A DNA stretch of 64,000 bases from Henricia sp. BOLD:AAB3569 (taxonomy: Eukaryota; Echinodermata; Asteroidea; Spinulosida; Echinasteridae). Below, in pieces: positions 38,801 to 50,325 of this stretch. Below the pieces are notes generated by a model. That model did not search any database. It saw nothing but the letters and a program-made list of their open reading frames with translations, and had not been told where the DNA came from. The stretch covers positions 310,001 through 374,000 of the forward strand of contig JBBELK010000553.1 of the NCBI GenBank assembly GCA_037783545.1. The letters are read 5' to 3'. The position numbers and the translations under genes were made by a program. Each line of letters begins with the position of its first letter. Position 1 is the stretch's first letter.

Positions 38801-39957
38801 GTTTAGGGAAAACTGGGCTCGGGCTTCCTGCCTGCTCTGCAGACCGTGGCTGTCCGTGTACTCCTGATCACTCGTGCGCATGCTCAGTCTTGTTTGGTAC
38901 GGGAATTTGGTCAAAGTGTGGTCCAAACGTCGGCAAATTTGGAAGTCAATAAATTTTCCGACGAACTTCAAATTTTGCATGCTCCAAACAGTCTATATTC
39001 CGCACTTGTCCTGAAAAATTGACAGACATTCGCCGGGAAATGGCCGAGAAATTTCAGAGTTTAGGGAAAACTGGGCTCGGGCTTCCTGCCTGCTCTGCAG
39101 ACCGTGGCTGTCCGTGTACTCCTGATCACTCGTGCGCATGCTCAGTCTTGTTTGGGACGGGAATTTGGTCAAAGTGTGGTCCAAACGTCGGCAAATTTGG
39201 AAGTCAAGAAATTTTCCGACGAACTTCAAATTTTGCATGCTCCAAACAGTCTATATTCCGCACTTGTCCTGAAAAATTGACAGACTTTCGCCGGGAAATG
39301 GCCGAGAAATTTCAGAGTTTAAGGAAAACTGGGCTCGGGCTTCCTGCCTGCTCTGCAGACCGTGGCTGTTCGTGTAATCCTGACTCGTGGGCATGCTAAG
39401 TCTTATTTGGGACGGGAATTTGGTCAAAGTGTGGTCCAAACGTCGGAAAATTTGGAAATCAAGACATTTTCCGACGAACTTCAAATTGTGCATGCCCCAA
39501 ACAGTCTATATTCCGCACTTGTCCTGAAAAATTGACAGACTTTCGCCGGGAAATGGCCGAGAAATTTCAGAGTTTAGGGAAAACTGGGCTCGGGCTTCCT
39601 GCCTGCTCTGCAGACTGTGGCTGTCCGTGTACTCCTGATCACTCGTGCGCATGCTCAGTCTTGTTTGGGACGGGAATTTGGTCAAAGTGTGGTCCAAACG
39701 TAGGCAAATTTGGAAGTCAAGAAATTTTCCGACGAACTTCAAATTGTGCATGCTCCAAACAGTCTATATTCCGCACTTGTCCTGAAAAATTGACAGACTT
39801 TCGCCGGGAAATGGCCGAGAAATTTCAGAGTTTAGGGAAAACTGGGCTCGGGCTTCCTGCCTGCTCTGCAGACCGTGGCTGTCCGTGTACTCCTGATCAC
39901 TCGTGCGCATGCTCAGTCTTGTTTGGGACGGGAATTTGGTCAAAGTGTGGTCCAAAC
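33772..39957 (+). repeat. 12-monomer tandem duplication, 3,093 bp, spanning the U/U junction
   Basis: Positions 33,772-36,999 match 36,865-40,092 at offset 3,093 (eleven 258-bp and one 255-bp unit; the 1-bp loss and the A6 gain cancel). The first differences are 33,771 G/36,864 C on the left and 37,000 G/40,093 A on the right. Both copies carry the A6 insertion near 34,117/37,210, which is absent from the equivalent place near 50,350. I see no difference within the copies by eye. Confidence 0.88.
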
Positions 39958-41253
39958 GTCGGCAAATTTGGAAGTCAAGAAATTTTCCGACGAACTTCAA
40001 ATTTTGCATGCTCCAAACAGTCTATATTCCGCACTTGTCCTGAAAAATTGACAGACTTTCGCCGGGAAATGGCCGAGAAATTTCAGAGTTTAAGGAAAAC
40101 TGGGCTCGGGCTTCCTGCCTGCTCTGCAGACCGTGGCTGTTCGTGTAATCCTGACTCGTGGGCATGCTAAGTCTTATTTGGGACGGGAATTTGGTCAAAG
40201 TGTGGTCCAAACGTCGGAAAATTTGGAAATCAAGACATTTTCCGACGAACTTCAAATTGTGCATGCCCCAAACAGTCTATATTCCGCACTTGTCCTGAAA
40301 AATTGACAGACTTTCGCCGGGAAATGGCCGAGAAGTTTCAGAGTTTAGGGAAAACTGGGCTCGGGCTTCCTGCCTGCTCTGCAGACTGTGGCTGTCCGTG
40401 TACTCCTGATCACTCGTGCGCATGCTCAGTCTTGTTTGGGACGGGAATTTGGTCAAAGTGTGGTCCAAACGTCGGCAAATTTGGAAGTCAAGAAATTTTC
40501 CGACGAACTTCAAATTTTGCATGCTCCAAACAGTCTATATTCCGCACTTGTCCTGAAAAATTGACAGACTTTCGCCGGGAAATGGCCGAGAAATTTCAGA
40601 GTTTAAGGAAAACTGGGCTCGGGCTTCCTGCCTGCTCTGCAGACCGTGGCTGTTCGTGTAATCCTGACTCGTGGGCATGCTAAGTCTTATTTGGGACGGG
40701 AATTTGGTCAAAGTGTGGTCCAAACGTCGGAAAATTTGGAAATCAAGAAATTTTCCGACGAACTTCAAATTGTGCATGCTCCAAACAGTCTATATTCCGC
40801 ACTTGTCCTGAAAAATTGACAGACTTTCGCCGGGAAATGGCCGAGAAATTTCAGAGTTTAGGGAAAACTGGGCTCGGGCTTCCTGCCTGCTCTGCAGACT
40901 GCGGCTGTCCGTGTACTCCTGATCACTCGTGCGCATGCTCAGTCTTGTTTGGGACGGGAATTTGGTCAAAGTGTGGTCCAAACGTCGGCAAATTTGGAAG
41001 TCAAGAAATTTTCCGACGAACTTCAAATTGTGCATGCTCCAAACAGTCTATATTCCGCACTTGTCCTGAAAAATTGACAGACTTTCGCCGGGAAATGGCC
41101 GAGAAATTTCAGAGTTTAGGGAAAACTGGGCTCGGGCTTCCTGCCTGCTCTGCAGACCGTGGCTGTCCGTGTACTCCTGATCACTCGTGCGCATGCTCAG
41201 TCTTGTTTGGAACGGGAATTTGGTTAAAGTGTGGTCCAAACGTCGGCAAATTT

Positions 41254-43106
41254 TAGAAGTCAAGAAATTTTCCGACGAACTTCAAATTTTGCATGCTCCA
41301 AACATTCTATATTCCTCACTTGTCCTGAAAAATTGACAGACTTTCGCCGGGAAATGGCCGAGAAATTTCAGAGTTTAGGGGAAACTGGGCTCGGGCTTCC
41401 TGCCTGCTCTGCAGACCGTGGCTGTCCGTGTACTCCTGATCACTCGTGCGCATGCTCAGTCTTGTTTGGGACGGGAATTTGGTCAAAGTGTGGTCCAAAC
41501 GTCGGCAAATTTGGAAGTCAATAAATTTTCCGACGAACTTCAAATTTTGCATGCTCCAAACAGTCTATATTTCGCACTTGTCCTGAAAAATTGACAAACT
41601 TTTGACGGGAAATGGCCGAGAAATTTCAGAGTTTAGGGGAAACTGGGCTCGGGCTTCCTGCCTGCTCTGCAGACCGTGGCTGTTCGTGTACTCCTGACTC
41701 GTGCGCATGCTCAGTCTTATTTGGGACGGGAATTTGGTTAAAGTGTGGTCCAAACGTCGGCAAATTTTAGAAGTCAAGAAATTTTCCAACGAACTTCAAA
41801 TTGTGCATGCTCCAAACAGTCTATATTCCGCACTTGTCCTGAAAAATTGACAGACTTTCACCGGGAAATGGCCGAGAAATTTCAGAGTTTAGGGGAAACT
41901 GGGCTCGGGCTTCCTGCCTGCTCTGCAAACCGTGGCTGTACGTGTACTCATGACTCGTGCGCATGCTCAGTCTTGTTTGGGACGGGAATTTGGTCAAAGT
42001 GTGGTCCAAACGTCGACAAATTTGAAAGTCAAGAAATTTTCCGACGAACTTCAAATTTTGCATGCTCCAAACAGTCTATATTCCGCACTTGTCCTGAAAA
42101 ATTGACAGACTTTCGCCCGGAAATGGCCGAGAAATTTCAGAGTTTAGGGAAAACTGGGCTCGGCCTTCCTGCCTGCTCTGCAGACCGTGGCTGTCCGTGT
42201 ACTCCTGATCACTCGTGCCCATGCTCAGTCTTGTTTGGGACGGGAATTTGGTCAAAGTGTGGTCCAAACGTTGGCAAATTTTGAAGTCAAGAAATTTTCC
42301 GACGAACTTCAAATTTTGCATGCTCCAAACAGTCTATATTCCGCACTTGTCCTCAAAATTGACAGACTTTCGCCGGGAAATGGCCGAGAAATTTCCGAGT
42401 TTAGGGAAAACCGGGCTCGGGCTTCCCTGCCTGCTCTGCAGACCGTGGCTGTCCGTGTACTCCTGATCACTCGTGCGCATGCTCAGTCTTATTTGGGACG
42501 GGAATTTGGTTAAAGTGTGGTCCAAACGTCGGCAAATTTTAGAAGTCAAGACATTTTCCGACGAACTTCAAATTTTGCATGCTCCAAACAGTCTATATTC
42601 CGCACTTGTCCTGAAAAATTGACAGACTTTCGCCGGGAAATGGCCGAGAAATGTCAGAGTTTATGGAAAACTGGGCTCGGGCTTCCTGCCTGCTCTGCAG
42701 ACCGTGGCTGTTCGTGTACTCCTGACTCGTGCGCATGCTCAGTCTTATTTGGGACGGGAATTTTGTTAAAGTGTGGTCCAAACGTCGGCAAATTTTAGAA
42801 GTCAAGAAATTTTCCGACGAACTTCAAATTTTGCATGCTCCAAACAGTCTATATTCCGCACTTGTCCTAAAAAATTGACAGACTTTCGCCGGGAAATGGC
42901 CGAGAAATTTCAGAGTTTAGGGAAAACTGGGCTCGGGCTTCCTGCCTGCTCTGCAGACTGCGGCTGTCCGTGTACTCCTGATCACTCGTGCGCATGCTCA
43001 GTCTTGTTTGGGACGGGAATTTGGTCAAAGTGTGGTCCAAACGTCGGCAAATTTGGAAGTCAAGAAATTTTCCGATGAACTTCAAATTGTGCATGCTCCA
43101 AACAGT
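41254..43106 (+). repeat. Diverged island 3b inside U copy 2
   Basis: This duplicates island 3a at offset 15,717. It differs near 41,377, where TTTAGGGGAAACTGG replaces TTTATGGAAAACTGG, and near 41,936 (GTGGCTGTAC). The indels of island 3a are all retained. Confidence 0.85.
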
Positions 43107-45169
43107 CTATATTCCGCACTTGTCCTGAAAAATTGACAGACTTTCGCCGGGAAATGGCCGAGAAATTTCAGAGTTTAGGGAAAACTGGGCTCGGGCTTCC
43201 TGCCTGCTCTGCAGACTGCGGCTGTCCGTGTACTCCTGATCACTCGTGCGCATGCTCAGTCTTGTTTGGGACGGGAATTTGGTCAAAGTGTGGTCCAAAC
43301 GTCGGCAAATTTGGAAGTCAAGAAATTTTCCGACGAACTTCAAATTGTGCATGCTCCAAACAGTCTATATTCCGCACTTGTCCTGAAAAATTGACAGACT
43401 TTCGCCGGGAAATGGCCGAGAAATGTCAGAGTTTAGGGAAAACTGGGCTCGGGCTTCCTGCCTGCTCTGCAGACCGTGGCTGTCCGTGTACTCCTGATCA
43501 CTCGTGCGCATGCTCAGTCTTGTTTGGGACGGGAATTTGGTCAAAGTGTGGTCCAAAGGTCGGCAAATTTGGAAGTCAAGAAATTTTCCGACGAACTTCA
43601 AATTTTGCATGCTCCAAACAGTCTATATTCCGCACTTGTCCTGAAAAATTGACAGACTTTCGCCGGGAAATGGCCGAGAAATTTCAGAGTTTAGGGAAAA
43701 CTAGGCTCGGGCTTCCTGCCTGCTCTGCAGACTGTGGCTGTCCGTGTACTCCTGATCACTTGTGCGCATGCTCAGTCTTGTTTGGGACGGGAATTTGGTC
43801 AAAGTGTGGTCCAAACGTCGGCAAATTTGGAAGTCAAGAAATTTTCCGACGAACTTCAAATTGTGCATGCTCCAAACAGTCTATATTCCGCACTTGTCCT
43901 GAAAAATTGACAGACTTTCGCCGGGAAATGGCCGAGAAATTTCAGAGTTTAGGGAAAACTAGGCTCGGGCTTCCTGCCTGCTCTGCAGACTGTGGCTGTC
44001 CGTGTACTCCTGATCACTTGTGCGCATGCTCAGTCTTGTTTGGGACGGGAATTTGGTCAAAGTGTGGTCCAAACGTCGGCAAATTTGGAAGTCAAGAAAT
44101 TTTCCGACGAACTTCAAATTGTGCATGCTCCAAACAGTCTATATTCCGCACTTGTCCTGAAAAATTGACAGACTTTCGCCGGGAAATGGCCGAGAAATTT
44201 CAGAGTTTAGGGAAAACTGGGCTCGGGCTTCCTGCCTGCTCTGCAGACCGTGGCTGTCCGTGTACTCCTGATCACTCGTGCGCATGCTCAGTCTTGTTTG
44301 GGACGGGAATTTGGTCAAAGTGTGGTCCAAACGTCGGCAAATTTGGAAGTCAAGAAATTTTCCGACGAACTTCAAATTTTGAATGCTCCAAACAGTCTAT
44401 ATTCCGCACTTGTCCTGAAAAATTGACAGACTTTCGCCGGGAAATGGCCGAGAAATTTCAGAGTTTAGGGAAAACTGGGCTCGGGCTTCCTGCCTGCTCT
44501 GCAGACTGCGGCTGTCCGTGTACTCCTGATCACTCGTGCGCATGCTCAGTCTTGTTTGGGACGGGAATTTGGTCAAAGTGTGGTCCAAACGTCAGCAAAT
44601 TTGGAAGTCAAGAAATTTTCCGACGAACTTCAAATTGTGCATGCTCCAAACAGTCTATATTCCGCACTTGTCCTGAAAAATTGACAGACTTTCGCCGGGA
44701 AATGGCCGAGAAATTTCAGAGTTTAGGGAAAACTGGGCTCGGGCTTCCTGCCTGCTCTGCAGACCGTGGCTGTCTGTGTACTCCTGATCACTCGTGCGCA
44801 TGCTCAGTCTTGTTTGAGACGGGAATTTGGTCAAAGTGTGGTCCAAAGGTCGGCAAATTTGGAAGTCAAGAAATTTTCCGACGAACTTCAAATTTTGCAT
44901 GCTCCAAACAGTCTATATTCCGCACTTGTCCTGAAAAATTGACAGACTTTCGCCGGGAAATGGCCGAGAAATTTCAGAGTTTAGGGAAAACTAGGCTCGG
45001 GCTTCCTGCCTGCTCTGCAGACTGTGGCTGTCCGTGTACTCCTGATCACTCGTGCGCATGCTCAGTCTTGTTTGGGACGGGAATTGGTCAAAGTGTGGTC
45101 CAAACGTTGGCAAATTTGGAAATCAAGAAATTTTCCGACGAACTTCAAATTGTGCATGCTCCAAACAGT

Positions 45170-48100
45170 CTATATTCCGCACTTGTCCTGAAAAATTGAC
45201 AGACTTTCGCCGGGAAATGGCCGACAAATTTCAGAGTTTAGGGAAAACTGGGCTCGGGCTTCCTGCCTGCTCTGCAGACCGTGGCTGTCCGTGTACTCCT
45301 GATCACTCGTGCGCATGCTCAGTCTTGTTTGGGACGGGAATTTGGTCAAAGTGTGGTCCAAACGTCGGCAAATTTGGAAGTCAAGAAATTTTCCGACGAA
45401 CTTCAAATTTTGCGTGCTCCAAACAGTCTATATTCCGCACTTGTCCTGAAAAATTGACAGACTTTCGCCGGGAAATGGCCGAGAAATTTCAGAGTTTAGG
45501 GAAAACTGGGCTCGGGCTTCCCGCCTGCTCTGCAGACCGTGGCTGTCCGTGTACTCCTGATCACTCGTGCGCATGCTCAGTCTTGTTTGGGACGGGAATT
45601 TGGTCAAAGTGTGGTCCAAACGTTGGCAAATTTGGAAATCAAGAAATTTTCCGACGAACTTCAAATTGTGCATGCTCCAAACAGTCTATATTCCGCACTT
45701 GTCCTGAAAAATTGACAGACTTTCGCCGGGAAATGGCCGAGAAATTTCAGAGTTTAGGGAAAACTGGGCTCGGGCTTCCTGCCTGCTCTGCAGACCGTGG
45801 CTGTCCGTGTACTCCTCATCACTCGTGCGCATGCTCAGTCTTGTTTGGGACGGGAATTTGGTCAAAGTGTGGTCCAAACGTCGGCAAATTTGGAAGTCAA
45901 GAAATTTTCCGACGAACTTCAAATTTTGCATGCTCCAAACAGTCTATATTCCGCACTTGTCCTGAAAAATTGACAGACTTTCGCCGGGAAATGGCCGAGA
46001 AATTTCAGAGTTTAGGGAAAACTGGGCTCGGGCTTCCTGCCTGCTCTGCAGACCGTGGCTGTCCGTGTACTCCTGATCACTCGTGCGCATGCTCAGTCTT
46101 GTTTGAGACGGGAATTTGGTCAAAGTGTGGTCCAAAGGTCGGCAAATTTGGAAGTCAAGAAATTTTCCGACGAACTTCAAATTTTGCATGCTCCAAACAG
46201 TCTATATTCCGCACTTGTCCTGAAAAATTGACAGACTTTCGCCGGGAAATGGCCGAGAAATTTCAGAGTTTAGGGAAAACTAGGCTCGGGCTTCCTGCCT
46301 GCTCTGCAGACTGTGGCTGTCCGTGTACTCCTGATCACTCGTGCGCATGCTCAGTCTTGTTTGGGACGGGAATTGGTCAAAGTGTGGTCCAAACGTTGGC
46401 AAATTTGGAAATCAAGAAATTTTCCGACGAACTTCAAATTGTGCATGCTCCAAACAGTCTATATTCCGCACTTGTCCTGAAAAATTGACAGACTTTCGCC
46501 GGGAAATGGCCGACAAATTTCAGAGTTTAGGGAAAACTGGGCTCGGGCTTCCTGCCTGCTCTGCAGACCGTGGCTGTCCGTGTACTCCTGATCACTCGTG
46601 CGCATGCTCAGTCTTGTTTGGGACGGGAATTTGGTCAAAGTGTGGTCCAAACGTCGGCAAATTTGGAAGTCAAGAAATTTTCCGACGAACTTCAAATTTT
46701 GCATGCTCCAAACAGTCTATATTCCGCACTTGTCCTGAAAAATTGACAGACTTTCGCCGGGAAATGGCCGAGAAATTTCAGAGTTTAGGGAAAACTGGGC
46801 TCGGGCTTCCCGCCTGCTCTGCAGACCGTGGCTGTCCGTGTACTCCTGATCACTCGTGCGCATGCTCAGTCTTGTTTGGGACGGGAATTTGGTCAAAGTG
46901 TGGTCCAAACGTTGGCAAATTTGGAAATCAAGAAATTTTCCGACGAACTTCAAATTGTGCATGCTCCAAACAGTCTATATTCCGCACTTGTCCTGAAAAA
47001 TTGACAGACTTTCGCCGGGAAATGGCCGAGAAATTTCAGAGTTTAGGGAAAACTGGGCTCGGGCTTCCTGCCTGCTCTGCAGACCGTGGCTGTCCGTGTA
47101 CTCCTCATCACTCGTGCGCATGCTCAGTCTTGTTTGGGACGGGAATTTGGTCAAAGTGTGGTCCAAACGTCGGCAAATTTGGAAGTCAAGAAATTTTCCG
47201 ACGAACTTCAAATTTTGCATGCTCCAAACAGTCTATATTCCGCACTTGTCCTGAAAAATTGACAGACTTTCGCCGGGAAATGGCCGAGAAATTTCAGAGT
47301 TTAGGGAAAACTGGGCTCGGGCTTCCCGCCTGCTCTGCAGACCGTGGCTGTCCGTGTACTCCTGATCACTCGTGCGCATGCTCAGTCTTGTTTGGGACGG
47401 GAATTTGGTCAAAGTGTGGTCCAAACGTTGGCAAATTTGGAAATCAAGAAATTTTCCGACGAACTTCAAATTGTGCATGCTCCAAACAGTCTATATTCCG
47501 CACTTGTCCTGAAAAATTGACAGACTTTCGCCGGGAAATGGCCGAGAAATTTCAGAGTTTAGGGAAAACTGGGCTCGGGCTTCCTGCCTGCTCTGCAGAC
47601 CGTGGCTGTCCGTGTACTCCTCATCACTCGTGCGCATGCTCAGTCTTGTTTGGGACGGGAATTTGGTCAAAGTGTGGTCCAAACGTCGGCAAATTTGGAA
47701 GTCAAGAAATTTTCCGACGAACTTCAAATTTTGCATGCTCCAAACAGTCTATATTCCGCACTTGTCCTGAAAAATTGACAGACTTTCGCCGGGAAATGGC
47801 CGAGAAATTTCAGAGTTTAGGGAAAACTGGGCTCGGGCTTCCTGCCTGCTCTGCAGACCGTGGCTGTCCGTGTACTCCTGATCACTCGTGCGCATGCTCA
47901 GTCTTGTTTGGGACGGGAATTTGGTCAAAGTGTGGTCCAAAGGTCGGCAAATTTGGAAGTCAAGAAATTTTCCGACGAACTTCAAATTTTGCATGCTCCA
48001 AACAGTCTATATTCCGCACTTGTCCTGAAAAATTGACAGACTTTCGCCGGGAAATGGCCGAGAAATTTCAGAGTTTAGGGAAAACTAGGCTCGGGCTTCC

Positions 48101-50325
48101 TGCCTGCTCTGCAGACTGTGGCTGTCCGTGTACTCCTGATCACTCGTGCGCATGCTCAGTCTTGTTTGGGACGGGAATTGGTCAAAGTGTGGTCCAAACG
48201 TTGGCAAATTTGGAAATCAAGAAATTTTCCGACGAACTTCAAATTGTGCATGCTCCAAACAGTCTATATTCCGCACTTGTCCTGAAAAATTGACAGACTT
48301 TCGCCGGGAAATGGCCGACAAATTTCAGAGTTTAGGGAAAACTGGGCTCGGGCTTCCTGCCTGCTCTGCAGACCGTGGCTGTCCGTGTACTCCTGATCAC
48401 TCGTGCGCATGCTCAGTCTTGTTTGGGACGGGAATTTGGTCAAAGTGTGGTCCAAACGTTGGCAAATTTGGAAATCAAGAAATTTTCCGACGAACTTCAA
48501 ATTGTGCATGCTTCAAACAGTCTATATTCCGCACTTGTCCTGAAAAATTGACAGACTTTCGCCGGGAAATGGCCGAGAAATTTCAGAGTTTAGGGAAAAC
48601 TGGGCTCGGGCTTCCTGCCTGCTCTGCAGACCGTGGCTGTCCGTGTACTCCTCATCACTCGTGCGCATGCTCAGTCTTGTTTGGGACGGGAATTTGGTCA
48701 AAGTGTGGTCCAAACGTCGGCAAATTTGGAAGTCAAGAAATTTTCCGACGAACTTCAAATTTTGCATGCTCCAAACAGTCTATATTCCGCACTTGTCCTG
48801 AAAAATTGACAGACTTTCGCCGGGAAATGGCCGAGAAATTTCAGAGTTTAGGGAAAACTGGGCTCGGGCTTCCTGCCTGCTCTGCAGACCGTGGCTGTCC
48901 GTGTACTCCTGATCACTCGTGCGCATGCTCAGTCTTGTTTGGGACGGGAATTTGGTCAAAGTGTGGTCCAAAGGTCGGCAAATTTGGAAGTCAAGAAATT
49001 TTCCGACGAACTTCAAATTTTGCATGCTCCAAACAGTCTATATTCCGCACTTGTCCTGAAAAATTGACAGACTTTCGCCGGGAAATGGCCGAGAAATTTC
49101 AGAGTTTAGGGAAAACTAGGCTCGGGCTTCCTGCCTGCTCTGCAGACTGTGGCTGTCCGTGTACTCCTGATCACTCGTGCGCATGCTCAGTCTTGTTTGG
49201 GACGGGAATTGGTCAAAGTGTGGTCCAAACGTTGGCAAATTTGGAAATCAAGAAATTTTCCGACGAACTTCAAATTGTGCATGCTCCAAACAGTCTATAT
49301 TCCGCACTTGTCCTGAAAAATTGACAGACTTTCGCCGGGAAATGGCCGACAAATTTCAGAGTTTAGGGAAAACTGGGCTCGGGCTTCCTGCCTGCTCTGC
49401 AGACCGTGGCTGTCCGTGTACTCCTGATCACTCGTGCGCATGCTCAGTCTTGTTTGGGACGGGAATTTGGTCAAAGTGTGGTCCAAACGTCAGCAAATTT
49501 GGAAGTCAAGAAATTTTCCGACGAACTTCAAATTTTGCATGCTCCAAACAGTCTATATTCCGCACTTGTCCTGAAAAATTGACAGACTTTCGCCGGGAAA
49601 TGGCCGAGAAATTTCAGAGTTTAGGGAAAACTGGGTTCGGGCTTCCTGCCTGCTCTGCAGACCGTGGCTGTCCGTGTACTCCTCATCACTCGTGCGCATG
49701 CTCAGTCTTGTTTGGGACGGGAATTTGGTCAAAGTGTGGTCCAAACGTCGGCAAATTTGGAAGTCAAGAAATTTTCCGACGAACTTCAAATTTTGCATGC
49801 TCCAAACAGTCTATATTCCGCACTTGTCCTGAAAAATTGACAGACTTTCGCCGGGAAATGGCCGAGAAATTTCAGAGTTTAGGGAAAACTGGGCTCGGGC
49901 TTCCTGCCTGCTCTGCAGACCGTGGCTGTCCGTGTACTCCTGATCACTCGTGCGCATGCTCAGTCTTGTTTGGGACGGGAATTTGGTCAAAGTGTGGTCC
50001 AAAGGTCGGCAAATTTGGAAGTCAAGAAATTTTCCGACGAACTTCAAATTTTGCATGCTCCAAACAGTCTATATTCCGCACTTGTCCTGAAAAATTGACA
50101 GACTTTCGCCGGGAAATGGCCGAGAAATTTCAGAGTTTAGGGAAAACTAGGCTCGGGCTTCCTGCCTGCTCTGCAGACTGTGGCTGTCCGTGTACTCCTG
50201 ATCACTCGTGCGCATGCTCAGTCTTGTTTGGGACGGGAATTGGTCAAAGTGTGGTCCAAACGTTGGCAAATTTGGAAATCAAGAAATTTTCCGACGAACT
50301 TCAAATTGTGCATGCTCCAAACAGT
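45170..50325 (+). repeat. HOR series of 5-, 7-, 4- and 4-monomer units, copy 2
   Basis: The periods 1,289, 1,805, 1,031 and 1,031 bp are repeated exactly (anchors 45,170, 46,459, 48,264, 49,295 and 50,326), at offset 16,233 from copy 1. The series therefore existed before U was duplicated. The clustered changes at 31,157-31,167 in copy 1 are absent here near 47,390. Confidence 0.88.
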
